From assembly GCA_030950365.1 (NCBI GenBank), contig JAUZRQ010000048.1, positions 1 to 45,823 on the forward strand: 45,823 bases of DNA, written 5' to 3'. Below, piece by piece: positions 25,360-33,441 of this stretch (positions are counted from its first letter, which is position 1; each line of letters starts with the position of its first letter). The stretch comes from Candidatus Zhuqueibacterota bacterium (GTDB lineage Bacteria; Zhuqueibacterota; Zhuqueibacteria; Zhuqueibacterales; Geothermadaptataceae). Under the pieces are notes generated by a model. It was not told the origin of the DNA. It ran no database searches and saw nothing but the letters and a program-made list of their open reading frames with translations. The position numbers were made by a program, and so were the translations under genes.

Positions 25360-26661
25360 TCAAAACATATAGCTTACGCTCACATTAAGCTGACTAAGAC
25401 CCGATCTTGCCGCAGTCGTTCGCTTCATATAATCGATTTTGAAAGAAACGTTGGAAATCGGTTTATATTGAATCCCCCAGACTAAATGAGTCCGATCATT
25501 CGCCGAATTAATGGTATATCCTGAAGGAACCTTAGCTTGAGTATTGACTCTTTCATATTGTACGAAAGGTGAAAATATGGCAGAGGAATTGGCCATGAAA
25601 TGGGGTAGAACATTGTAAGCCAATAAAAGGTAATACCCATATTGTTGCTCACCAATACTGGCCTGTCCGTTTAAATTCAGCACTTGATTCAAATCGGCCA
25701 CATCACCAATCTGAGTACGAGCATACAAAGCACGCGCCTCAATCCCTCTATGGCGGTAAATCGCATGAAATGATAAAATAGATACGGGGGCATCCAGTGC
25801 TTCTCCCAGAGCATTGGTCAATCCCTGGCCACTCTTACCATAGTAGAACGAGCCTCCAACAATGAACCCGGAAAGCCCGGAATAATCTAAACGGCCAGTT
25901 AGAGAGAAATTTTCAGCCTTGGCCTGAGCCCCGCTTTGCCGGCCTTTGCGGACCCCGGCGGCAGAAAATTTCCGAGCATCGAACCCCTCAAGCAAATAAA
26001 TACGGTAAGTCAAATCATCCGTGATGTTTCCTAATGCGCCAAAGCCATTGGCTCGCCAGGTTGTAGGTAGTATTGCCCTCTCTGTCTCTGGCCGGAGTGC
26101 TGTATAAAACGTTGGCGGTTCATGCCATTCATTCACAATCCCCATTGGGACGAGAATCATGCCAGCTCTCGCAATGAAATGAGGTGAAATCTCAAAATCG
26201 ACATAGCCAAACTCCATGGCTACTTCGCCAGGCCCCCCACCCCCGGCGATCCCATGCTCAATTTCAATCTCTGAATTAAAATAAATGCGATCATTGAATT
26301 TATAGCCAAGGTAGATGATATTTCGCAGGAAATCAATTTTATCAGACTTATTGGCAGGAGTACCATCTTCATAGCTGTTGGCGAAAGATTCATAAACCAC
26401 CTCGCCATACCCTGCCAGAGAAACACCGCTCTTCTCCACAAAATACACCTGAGAGGCAGCCGGCCCCAAACCACGATAACTTTTATAGGGCCTGTCGGCT
26501 ACTTCCTGCAGTTTGGACTTTTCGATTTCTTCCGTTAAAATTTCTATCCGGCGCATCAATTCCCGCAACGTATCCTGACGCGCTGTCTGCGAATACCCCC
26601 GGTGCTCTCCAACCGACATGAAAATCAGCAGCACAGTCAAACCTGCAAGCCATTTATACAT
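25360..26661 (-). CDS. Outer-membrane porin-like protein (phosphate-selective porin O/P-like)
   Basis: 433 residues with GGAGGA before the ATG and a signal peptide ending about residue 25 (GYSQ). A short coiled coil follows (about 28-52, R-E-L-M-R-R-I-E-I-L-T-E-E-I-E-K), as in porins with periplasmic trimerisation helices. From residue 75 it is a beta-barrel: S-L-A-G-Y-G-E-V-V-Y-E-S-F, I-I-Y-L-G-Y-K-F-N-D-R-I-Y-F-N-S-E-I-E-I-E, repeated aromatic girdles, and a final V-S-V-S-Y-M-F with terminal Phe. Substrate unknown. Codon use is markedly more AT-rich than in adjacent genes, like the FapA gene. It converges with the symporter operon, whose end is 42 nt away. Confidence 0.82.
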   Translation of the reverse strand: MYKWLAGLTVLLIFMSVGEHRGYSQTARQDTLRELMRRIEILTEEIEKSKLQEVADRPYKSYRGLGPAASQVYFVEKSGVSLAGYGEVVYESFANSYEDGTPANKSDKIDFLRNIIYLGYKFNDRIYFNSEIEIEHGIAGGGGPGEVAMEFGYVDFEISPHFIARAGMILVPMGIVNEWHEPPTFYTALRPETERAILPTTWRANGFGALGNITDDLTYRIYLLEGFDARKFSAAGVRKGRQSGAQAKAENFSLTGRLDYSGLSGFIVGGSFYYGKSGQGLTNALGEALDAPVSILSFHAIYRHRGIEARALYARTQIGDVADLNQVLNLNGQASIGEQQYGYYLLLAYNVLPHFMANSSAIFSPFVQYERVNTQAKVPSGYTINSANDRTHLVWGIQYKPISNVSFKIDYMKRTTAARSGLSQLNVSVSYMF

Positions 26662-27129
26662 GTATTTTCCTCCTTACTTAACTAATTATGCATATGAATT
26701 ACTATTCCACGAATACGGCGGTATGCCTGGCAATTTCAGGTTCTGGTTGCGTGATGCAACCGTACTGCAAAGCGGCCCCTCAAGCACAGTGCCCCCTGTC
26801 CTGGCCATTGCGGCGTCACCGCATTTTGGTTATGCTTTTGATTTACTTTAATTCTATTCGCATAATTACAATTCTTATGTTTTAATATTAAAACAATTAG
26901 ACTCAAAAAAAAGCAGAAATCGATTTCTGCCCATGGCCATGGAATTTGGAAACAGCAAAATTTAAGAAAAATTTACAGACAAGTCAAATACTTTGTCCTA
27001 TTTTTCTTGTTTGCATACAATTTTTTGATTATTATGCACCGTGTAATGGAATTGGCTAGCGACCTGCGCCCCGGTGGCCAAAGGTATCTATGAAGGCCCC
27101 GTTTTGAACCGATAGGAGACCGCTTGCGT
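26662..27129. other. AT-rich intergenic region with adjacent perfect palindromes
   Basis: No gene. Mostly AT-rich, with a GC-rich island near 26705-26820. GCAGAAATCGATTTCTGC (26913-26930) is a perfect palindrome preceded by eight A residues, and CCATGGCCATGG (26931-26942) is a second perfect palindrome directly beside it. The promoters of the divergent porin and SprT-like genes must lie here, but no clear -35/-10 pair stands out. Confidence 0.55.
26905..26930 (-). terminator. Terminator-like hairpin with T-tract, minus strand, upstream of the porin gene
   Basis: On the minus strand GCAGAA-ATCGAT-TTCTGC is followed by eight T residues. No minus-strand gene lies upstream for it to terminate, and the porin gene starts 244 nt downstream. 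It may therefore be a leader attenuator, or block read-through from an unseen transcript. Confidence 0.5.
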
Positions 27130-27843
27130 ATGAAACTCCGTTCCATCATTCAATGGATTCGCAATATAGATGATCCGCTTTCTTTGAGTGTCATTGCCAA
27201 AGCCGCCCACGACCGCTATGTTCAAATCATCAATAACCCATTACACCAATCTCAGGCGCTTTCGGTAGGCGATATTGTGTCGTTTTCGCTTTCGGATGGT
27301 AAAATGATTCGCGGCATTATTGAAGGATGGGGCAGGAAAAATTTGAAGGTGCTGGCGGAAAACGGCACCATTTATCGGGTACCCCGCGCATTCGTCAAAA
27401 AAGAAACCACCACGCCCGTTAAAGCGCGCCTGCGGCCGATCACCCAGGTGGAAAAAGTGCTGCCGTTGGTGTTATCGGAAAGCGAGCGCCTGTTAGGGGA
27501 CAGCGGCCTGAGTCTGCCCGTACGCTACAAACGACAGGTGTGGTCCACGCATTTTCGGCCAAACCGACACATTCAATACGGCGAACGCTGCCTGGCTTAC
27601 CAACTCACTCCCATCCGCGCTACAGATAATGTTGGAGCCAATTTACGGCGTTTTAAATTGCCCGCCGATATTCCCGGCCGGCTGGCCATGCTCGTCTGTC
27701 ACGAGGTGTCGCATGCTATTGCTTATAAACGCTACGGACCGAACATTGCCCCGCACGGCCGGCAATTTTTTTTGGTGCTTTCCGAACTGGTGGATAGCGA
27801 ATTTACCGAAATTCGCGCAAAATTTCGCCAGTTGCTTTCGTAA
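27130..27843 (+). CDS. SprT-like zinc metalloprotease domain protein
   Basis: 237 residues from the ATG at 27130; a TTG at 27124 is closer to the AGGAG ribosome site and is an alternative start. The zinc motif H-E-V-S-H lies near residue 191 in C-H-E-V-S-H-A-I-A-Y-K-R-Y-G, with a third ligand in P-H-G-R-Q-F, which fits the HExxH...H layout of SprT/Wss1-like peptidases. Bacterial SprT proteins are poorly characterised; eukaryotic relatives (Spartan) cleave DNA-protein crosslinks. Residues about 45-92 look like a small SH3-like barrel (VGDIVSFSLSDGKMIRGII), an unusual N-terminal addition. It stands alone, with no clear operon partner. Confidence 0.8.
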   Translation: MKLRSIIQWIRNIDDPLSLSVIAKAAHDRYVQIINNPLHQSQALSVGDIVSFSLSDGKMIRGIIEGWGRKNLKVLAENGTIYRVPRAFVKKETTTPVKARLRPITQVEKVLPLVLSESERLLGDSGLSLPVRYKRQVWSTHFRPNRHIQYGERCLAYQLTPIRATDNVGANLRRFKLPADIPGRLAMLVCHEVSHAIAYKRYGPNIAPHGRQFFLVLSELVDSEFTEIRAKFRQLLS

Positions 27844-27897
27844 TTGGACATCGGGTCCTTGTCCAGAGGTCCGGCCCGGCTCCGCTGACGCGTGAAA

Positions 27898-28080
27898 CTA
27901 TTCATCACAAACATCCGGCTCCAGGGCGATATCCATATCCACGTCATACCGGTGAAACGGCTTCTTCTCCACCTCGCGGTGCTGATGCTCCTGATTGGCT
28001 TCCTGCTGCTGTATGGCTGCCTCAGCCGGCGATGGCGTCGATCTGGCGAGGCAGTAAAGGTAATAAATGGATAGCCACAT
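27898..28080 (-). CDS. Possible small acidic protein (60 residues)
   Basis: Codons look coding-like (CAG, GAG, GTG-GAG-AAG-AAG, CTG-GAG-CCG). The predicted product is hydrophilic, with a Q/E/H-rich middle and an acidic tail. The ribosome site is weak and no family is recognised. A frame of similar length on the opposite strand (27892-28074, hydrophobic) has no ribosome site either, so at most one is real. It would end 54 nt beyond the stop codon of the convergent SprT-like gene. Confidence 0.3.
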   Translation of the reverse strand: MWLSIYYLYCLARSTPSPAEAAIQQQEANQEHQHREVEKKPFHRYDVDMDIALEPDVCDE

Positions 28081-28436
28081 GTTTTCCGCTCATAAGTTCC
28101 GTCGTTGGTGAATGCTCCAAAGTTGCACGCTCCTGCAACTCCCTTCGAACTTTAAACCGGCGCAAATCGCATGCCACCCGGGCTTAAAATTAATTTTGCT
28201 AATAACTCCATATTTTACAAGGTCCATTTTTGCACACATTTCATCCTCATGCGCCAAAAGCTTTTCACAATGATACAGAGTGTATTACCGCTATGCAAAA
28301 CATTGATGAATGGTGTCGAACAGCGCGATGGCAATGATCGTCAGCGCCCGTGGGACGGAGAAATTGCTTGTGGCTTCAGGAAATTTGCGCTATATTTGGT
28401 GCAGCAATGAATGGCAGGCAACCGGAGGATGATAGC
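28081..28436. other. Intergenic region with one hairpin
   Basis: AGTTGCA (28121-28127) pairs perfectly with TGCAACT (28134-28140) around CGCTCC, nested in AAAGTT...AACTTT (28119-28154). The rest is AT-rich with no supported gene; a 79-codon frame at 28171-28410 lacks coding character. TATATT at 28391-28396 could be a -10 box for the next gene, without a clear -35. Confidence 0.5.
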
Positions 28437-28814
28437 ATGGATCACGCCAAATTCGACGATCCGGTGGTTGAAAAGGATCTGGTTCTGATTCACATCAATG
28501 ATCAGCCGGCATTTTATGCCCGCGTGGAAGGCTTTGAGCCGGATCATAAGCCCAACTGGTGGCATATAAAGCTGCTGGCGCTGCTGTTTCCGCCCCAGCT
28601 CATCACATGGATTTTGCGCCGCGAACAAATCAATGGCGAACCGTTCACCATGCAGGGCACGCCGATCCGCATCGAGAAAGTCAAAGTGCCGCAGGAAGCC
28701 GCTGGCGACCCGGAGGGTGAAATGCAATCCAGTCATGACGACGCCGAGGAGCCTGCTGCCGGCGCGGGCAAGCAGGCCCGGATTCTGTCCCTTGGCGATC
28801 GAAAAAATTCCTAA
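28437..28814 (+). CDS. Conserved-looking hypothetical protein
   Basis: 125 residues from the ATG at 28437, preceded by GGAGG at good spacing; earlier in-frame starts have no ribosome site. The N-terminal 85 residues contain D-L-V-L-I-H-I-N-D-Q-P-A-F-Y-A-R-V-E-G, W-W-H-I-K-L-L-A-L, Q-L-I-T-W-I-L-R-R-E-Q-I-N-G and P-F-T-M-Q-G-T-P. This is a compact beta-rich domain; similar short proteins exist in delta-proteobacterial and FCB genomes, with no known function (from memory, not searched). The tail is acidic, alanine-rich and probably disordered. Its stop codon is two bases from the stop of the convergent ceramidase-like gene. Confidence 0.72.
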   Translation: MDHAKFDDPVVEKDLVLIHINDQPAFYARVEGFEPDHKPNWWHIKLLALLFPPQLITWILRREQINGEPFTMQGTPIRIEKVKVPQEAAGDPEGEMQSSHDDAEEPAAGAGKQARILSLGDRKNS

Positions 28815-28816
28815 TG

Positions 28817-30415
28817 CTATTCGTCCTTCCCTTTGGCCGTTATGGCTTCTCCCTCCGATGACAACTCCCGCAATAAAGCTTTCACTGCCGAATGGATCAC
28901 CGGAGCCGCATCCGCACCGAGCGAATTGACCTCACCGTACGGAGAGCTGGAAGCATTGTAAAGATAGGGTGGCTTCTCGTCCCACTCGCTCCGCGGAATA
29001 ATGTAGCCGATCTCATCGTTGGCCAGTCCGAAAACAAAGCGGAATTCCCCGGGCATCATCTCGCGAATCGGCGGTACTTCCAGCGGCTCGATCTCGAAAT
29101 CCTGGCCGGGCGGCGCTTCAATACCGCCATTGACGATCTCCGGATAGATTTCTCCAGGAATGGTGACGAAACTCGCCGGCCCGATAGTCCAGGCGGAGAC
29201 CTCCGAACGCAGTTTGATCCAGCCACTAAAGCCGCGATCCAGCACCCCCAGCGCGGCGGCCAGCCGGAAGTTGGGATTTTTCATGGGAATGAAAATGGTG
29301 CGCGCCTGCAAGCGAATGCCGCCCTCGTGGATGGTCGGCAGATCGGTTCGCTTCAGTAAATTGAACACCACTCTGGCCACCTGTGCCCCCTGCGCCCGCG
29401 CTTTTTCAAACGTGGCGCCGGCATACGTTGTGTCTGCAAACGGATCACGGATGCCAAATTCGGGCTTGGTGGTCATCAGGCCGCCGATGGCGCCGTTGAC
29501 GTAAACCGCCACGCCGCCGAGCCCTTCCAGCACGGTTTTGCCATCCTTTTTGATGCCTTCTTCCACAAATTTGCGGATGTAATGTGGGAAATCCGAAGTG
29601 ATGTATAGATTGTCGGACCACAGGGTTTCCGGGTGGTTGGCCCAGTTGATGAGCACGCCAAGGGTGGTGTCAGCTTCGGCATCCACGGCGTGCATTACGC
29701 GTATGCCTGGATCCAGCACATACGGTCGCCGGGAATCCTGCACCCAGGCCTTGCCGGACTCGAGGTCCTGGGCGAATCGCAGCTTTGCGGGCCGCAAGCG
29801 CTGCACCGCATCAACAACCGCGCCAGCGGCCTGCTCGATCACCATCTCCCGATACGCCGGATCGACGCCGCTTTTGAGAATCTTCGGTCCCCAGATGCCG
29901 ATCAGGTCCGGCGCTTCATGATCGTGGGTGCTGCAAACGATGGTGTAATCCACCTGCAGTTCCGCCGGGATGCGGTTGCGCACCTCGATCACATCATCAT
30001 GCAAAAAACCAATGGCATCGAGGACGACCAGTGCGATGCGGGTCTGGCCGTCATCCAGCACCATGGCGCGCGCCCACAGATCGTCGTGAATGCCGGCGGC
30101 TGGCCGATTGTTATGAAACCCGGCGATCCACACGCCGTCAAACTTCCCGTTGCGATTGCCATCCTGCCAGGTGTCGCCTTTTTCGGGATGGAATTTCGCG
30201 TCGCCATCCGCATCGGTCCAGGTATCGGGTACTTGCGGTGTGATTTTGCGCGCGGCGAAGCCGGCTTTGATCGGCGCCGGCGTTTGCGGCGGATCGATGC
30301 TCAGATTTTTGCTGTATCCCGGATGCCGATCGCGGACATTGTAACCAATCCAGAACAAGACGGCCACCAGCAACAGCAGAAACACCCCCCCGATTCGCAG
30401 CAACCATTTTTTCAT
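28817..30415 (-). CDS. Membrane-anchored neutral/alkaline ceramidase-like hydrolase
   Basis: 532 residues; the ATG at 30415 follows GGAGGG. One transmembrane anchor (about residues 8-25) is followed by an extracytoplasmic domain with the neutral-ceramidase N-terminal pattern: A-G-F-A-A-R-K-I-T-P, S-T-H-D-H-E-A-P-D (zinc region), N-W-A-N-H-P-E-T-L-W and Y-V-N-G-A-I-G-G-L-M. Neutral ceramidases split ceramide into sphingosine and fatty acid with a catalytic zinc. An insertion at residues 66-94 carries two calcium-loop-like motifs (D68-x-D-G-D72 and D85-x-N-x-N-G-x-x-D93). The substrate may be a different amide. It follows the parvulin-like lipoprotein by 17 nt and is probably co-transcribed. 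Confidence 0.8.
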   Translation of the reverse strand: MKKWLLRIGGVFLLLLVAVLFWIGYNVRDRHPGYSKNLSIDPPQTPAPIKAGFAARKITPQVPDTWTDADGDAKFHPEKGDTWQDGNRNGKFDGVWIAGFHNNRPAAGIHDDLWARAMVLDDGQTRIALVVLDAIGFLHDDVIEVRNRIPAELQVDYTIVCSTHDHEAPDLIGIWGPKILKSGVDPAYREMVIEQAAGAVVDAVQRLRPAKLRFAQDLESGKAWVQDSRRPYVLDPGIRVMHAVDAEADTTLGVLINWANHPETLWSDNLYITSDFPHYIRKFVEEGIKKDGKTVLEGLGGVAVYVNGAIGGLMTTKPEFGIRDPFADTTYAGATFEKARAQGAQVARVVFNLLKRTDLPTIHEGGIRLQARTIFIPMKNPNFRLAAALGVLDRGFSGWIKLRSEVSAWTIGPASFVTIPGEIYPEIVNGGIEAPPGQDFEIEPLEVPPIREMMPGEFRFVFGLANDEIGYIIPRSEWDEKPPYLYNASSSPYGEVNSLGADAAPVIHSAVKALLRELSSEGEAITAKGKDE

Positions 30416-30432
30416 CGTTCCCTCCAGCTCTT

Positions 30433-31836
30433 TTACAGTACTGGCCAGGGCGGCACAATCAGGTGCGTTACTCTCCCGGGCTCTATGGCAAACATCGGAT
30501 TCGGACTGATATATAGGGTATCCAGCATGGCCTGATTGATCCATATTTCGACTTCATCGCGCAACCGCTTCAGAGTGTCGGGGAAAACAATGTTGGGATT
30601 GTTTTGCGGCTTCAGGCCAACGGTACTGGCAAACACGCGCGAAAGGTAGTAACTGCTCCACATTTCTACCTGCCGCTGTACTTTGCCGCGCTTGTGAAAT
30701 CCCTGCCGCCGGGCCTCTTCAGCAATCAGCTCATCGCGCACGATGTTTTTGATGTCCGCCAGCAACTGTGAGCGCATCACCAGCGGCGAAGTTTTATTGA
30801 AATCGATGCGGCGCACGCGCAATTTGTTCAGCATCTCCCGCAGGGTGAAATGCCCGCCTTTGAAGGTGACCAGCGGCTCATCCAATTTGCTTTCGAACAC
30901 GGCTTTCACACTATCCGCGCCCAGTTCGCCCGTTTTTTTGCCATTGACCAGCTTTTCAGCTCCTTCCCGGTATTCCAAAATCTGGTCTAGCCAGTTGGCC
31001 AGCGCCGAGAACACCTCGCCCTTGACCACCACGTTTTTGTCGTTCATGTAGGATTCGATGAACTTCCCGGTGAGCGTGTCGGACTTGCGCTTCCGTAGCG
31101 TTTTTTCGATTTTGATACGCAATCGCTCCATCATAGCACGGTCCTGGGGCAGCTCCTGTTCCTCAATGGATACCACGCGCATCACCACAAAACCGTCTGG
31201 CGTTTTGATAACCGGTGAAATGTCGCCTTTTTGCATTTGATACAGCGGGATCTCCAGCTCATCGATCCAGTCGCCCCAGGTGACCTCGCGCGTGTAATCT
31301 TGCGATTTCAGCTCGTCACCGTAGAATTGGCCCATGGCCTCATCGAACGAGGTGCCATTTTCTAGTGTGCGGCGGAACTGGTCGGCCAGCTCTTTTTTGC
31401 GCGCCGCGAAGACCTGCACCCTAAACCGTTTCTTTTTTTTCTCCAACACATCGCGAATTTCACTTTTGCTGATTCTAATCTTTCGCCGCACCATATCGTC
31501 ATAAAATTCTTTTAAAGCAGCGCGGGTTTCGGCATAACGGCGCATTTCCTGATAGGAAGCGTTGGTGTCAAGATGCGCGCGTCGGGCGGCCACGGCCATG
31601 AGCTTTTCGGCGATGAGCAGCTCCAGCAACCCCTCACGCTCTTTTTTGCCATTGACCGTTTCGAACCGCGGCGGTGGGAAAAATTGCGTGCGGTACAAAA
31701 ATTCCCGCTGCGAGATTTCGATGCCGTCCACGCGCGCGAGCGGCTCATCAAGCGGATCTTTCTTTTTGCCACACTGGCTCAGTGCCAGTGACGCCAGCAT
31801 CAGAAGCATTATATAATGAAAGCGTTTTAAAACCAT
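30433..31836 (-). CDS. Parvulin/SurA-like (PpiC-type) lipoprotein, paralog A
   Basis: 467 residues; the ATG at 31836 follows AAGGA. Signal peptide with a lipobox-like L-A-L-S-Q-C (Gln before Cys is unusual) suggests a lipoprotein. The architecture is a SurA-like N-terminal helical domain (I-S-Q-R-E-F-L-Y-R, L-L-E-L-L-I-A-E-K-L-M), a parvulin-like middle (S-F-D-E-A-M-G-Q-F-Y, W-G-D-W-I, G-D-I-S-P-V-I-K-T-P-D-G-F-V-V-M-R-V), and a C-terminal helical region ending P-P-W-P-V-L. The R-H-I-L catalytic histidine region is replaced (V-Q-V-F-A-A-R), so a chaperone role without isomerase activity is likely. A paralog with the same ending is at 43651-45057. It probably helps fold outer-membrane or secreted proteins. 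Confidence 0.82.
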   Translation of the reverse strand: MVLKRFHYIMLLMLASLALSQCGKKKDPLDEPLARVDGIEISQREFLYRTQFFPPPRFETVNGKKEREGLLELLIAEKLMAVAARRAHLDTNASYQEMRRYAETRAALKEFYDDMVRRKIRISKSEIRDVLEKKKKRFRVQVFAARKKELADQFRRTLENGTSFDEAMGQFYGDELKSQDYTREVTWGDWIDELEIPLYQMQKGDISPVIKTPDGFVVMRVVSIEEQELPQDRAMMERLRIKIEKTLRKRKSDTLTGKFIESYMNDKNVVVKGEVFSALANWLDQILEYREGAEKLVNGKKTGELGADSVKAVFESKLDEPLVTFKGGHFTLREMLNKLRVRRIDFNKTSPLVMRSQLLADIKNIVRDELIAEEARRQGFHKRGKVQRQVEMWSSYYLSRVFASTVGLKPQNNPNIVFPDTLKRLRDEVEIWINQAMLDTLYISPNPMFAIEPGRVTHLIVPPWPVL

Positions 31837-32038
31837 TTTCCATTCCTTGATCATCATTAAAATTTACGCCAGGAATACCTTCCCAAATTAACTTGAGAAG
31901 GAGGTTTAAGGCGCGCTAAAATCCGTGACCATTTGTATCATTCGTATTCTATTCGGTCCTGGCCAACAGCGAATCATCAAAATTCATTTATTCTTAAAAA
32001 CGCCCGAATTGCAACGTTCCCGCTTCCGTCAAACGCCG
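31837..32038. repeat. Intergenic region with repeat word shared with 21495
   Basis: CCTTCCCAAATTAACTTGAGAAGGAGG (31878-31904, imperfect inverted repeat) resembles the hairpin at 21495-21520. It is followed by word-like CCGTGACCATTTGTATCATTCG. No clear terminator is seen for the nucleotidyltransferase ending at 32039. Confidence 0.5.
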
Positions 32039-33430
32039 TTACCAGCCGTAACGTTCCGGGCCCCAGGATTTCTTTTGAATCTGCTGCTCCACCCACACGC
32101 GCATGCGCTCCGGCACATCCTCGGAAATGATGGTGCCGGCGCCGAGCACGCTCCACGGCCCCACTTTCACCCCCGGCATAATAATGCAGTTGACGCCGGT
32201 GCGCACATAATCGCCGAGATAGGCCGCATTGGCACCCCAGTCCGGTTTCTCCTTATGGCCGCGGATGCGGTGTTCGGTCTGATCGTCATCAAAGCGCAAA
32301 TTGCCGCACACGGTGGCTGCGCCGAGATCGCAAGCAGTGCCCAGCACGCCCCAGTACTCGCCATAGTGATAATTATAGGTGCGATCCATCATGACGCCGC
32401 TAAATTCAGCCGCATGGCCGATGACGCAATGATTGCCGATCACCGAGCCCTTTTCAATCTGGCAGTACCGCTGAATGCGCGTATGATTCCCGATGATGCA
32501 ATTGGCTTCGATAATTGCGCCATCGGTGATGATGGTGTTGTCGCCCACAATCAGATTGCCTTTGATGATACACCGCGGCCCGATTTCGCTGCTTTCTCCC
32601 AGCCGTATATGACCTTCAATGATAGCGCTGTCATGCACTCTGGCCGTCGGCGCGATTTCGTCGCGGGTCAACCGCTCGGTACGATAGTGCGCCAGTTCGT
32701 AATTGGCGCGCATAAGGTGCCACGGTTTGTCGATGTCCACAAATGGAGCGCCGATTTCAACCGCCTGCCACTCCATCCCGGCTTCGATGCTCATCTGCAG
32801 GCTCTCTTCGAAATGCCATTCGTCCGGCGGCATCTGCCCCACCTCGATGGACTGCATCCGGCCGGGATTGGCTTCAAGAAACGGCATCAGTTCGGCTGGA
32901 CGAAAGCGAAAACCGCCGGCAAACCGGTGGGTCACGTCCTCGCGGGGATGACCGAGCACCTGCACGATCCGCCTCTTTTCCACGCGCGCACACAGCCAGT
33001 GTCGCGACTCGCCTGCGCTCACCGGGTACATCAGCGCCACCGGGCCCGCTTCCACGCGGACGAGCGCCTTTAGATGCTCCGGCGTCAGCACGACATCGCC
33101 ATAGAGTACCAGTATTTCATCGCCGGCCTGCCAGTTCTGCGCCTGCAGCGCGGTCAACAGCGCATGCGCCGTACCAATCGGATTTGCCTGCTCGATCCAC
33201 TGCACCGGCGCGAGATCGCGCAGGGCATAGCGCAACTGTTCCTGCCGGTAGCCGCAAACAACCGTGATCGCGTCGATGCCCGCTTCCCGCAGCAGATTCA
33301 CTGTCCAGCGGATCAGCGGCTGACCGGCGACCGGGAAAGCCGCCTTGTTCTGGGTCACGCCGTAGGGCCAGGCCTTTCGTCCTTCGCCGGCGGCGAGAAG
33401 AATCGCCTGTTTGATGGTTGTGTTCGCCAT
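32039..33430 (-). CDS. Sugar-1-phosphate nucleotidyltransferase with left-handed beta-helix domain (GlmU-like)
   Basis: 463 residues. An N-terminal Rossmann-like nucleotidyltransferase domain (about 1-235) activates a sugar-1-phosphate with NTP. The signature reads L-A-A-G-E-G-R-K-A-W-P-Y-G-V-T-Q-N-K, departing from the usual G-x-G-T-R...P-K pattern (T to R, R to K, P to N); L-Y-G-D-V holds the metal-binding Asp. The C-terminal half has hexapeptide repeats (I-I-E-G-H-I, I-I-K-G-N-L, I-I-T-D-G-A, V-I-G-N-H-C), a left-handed beta-helix typical of acyltransferases or trimerisation. The start is 11 nt after the oxidoreductase stop, so the two form an operon. The product sugar nucleotide cannot be named. 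Confidence 0.85.
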   Translation of the reverse strand: MANTTIKQAILLAAGEGRKAWPYGVTQNKAAFPVAGQPLIRWTVNLLREAGIDAITVVCGYRQEQLRYALRDLAPVQWIEQANPIGTAHALLTALQAQNWQAGDEILVLYGDVVLTPEHLKALVRVEAGPVALMYPVSAGESRHWLCARVEKRRIVQVLGHPREDVTHRFAGGFRFRPAELMPFLEANPGRMQSIEVGQMPPDEWHFEESLQMSIEAGMEWQAVEIGAPFVDIDKPWHLMRANYELAHYRTERLTRDEIAPTARVHDSAIIEGHIRLGESSEIGPRCIIKGNLIVGDNTIITDGAIIEANCIIGNHTRIQRYCQIEKGSVIGNHCVIGHAAEFSGVMMDRTYNYHYGEYWGVLGTACDLGAATVCGNLRFDDDQTEHRIRGHKEKPDWGANAAYLGDYVRTGVNCIIMPGVKVGPWSVLGAGTIISEDVPERMRVWVEQQIQKKSWGPERYGW

Positions 33431-33441
33431 GGAAATTTGGT

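Noticed and set aside
28171-28410. Plus-strand 79-codon frame
   Set aside because: Starts in AT-rich non-coding DNA without ribosome site, and its tail overlaps the upstream region of the 28437 gene.
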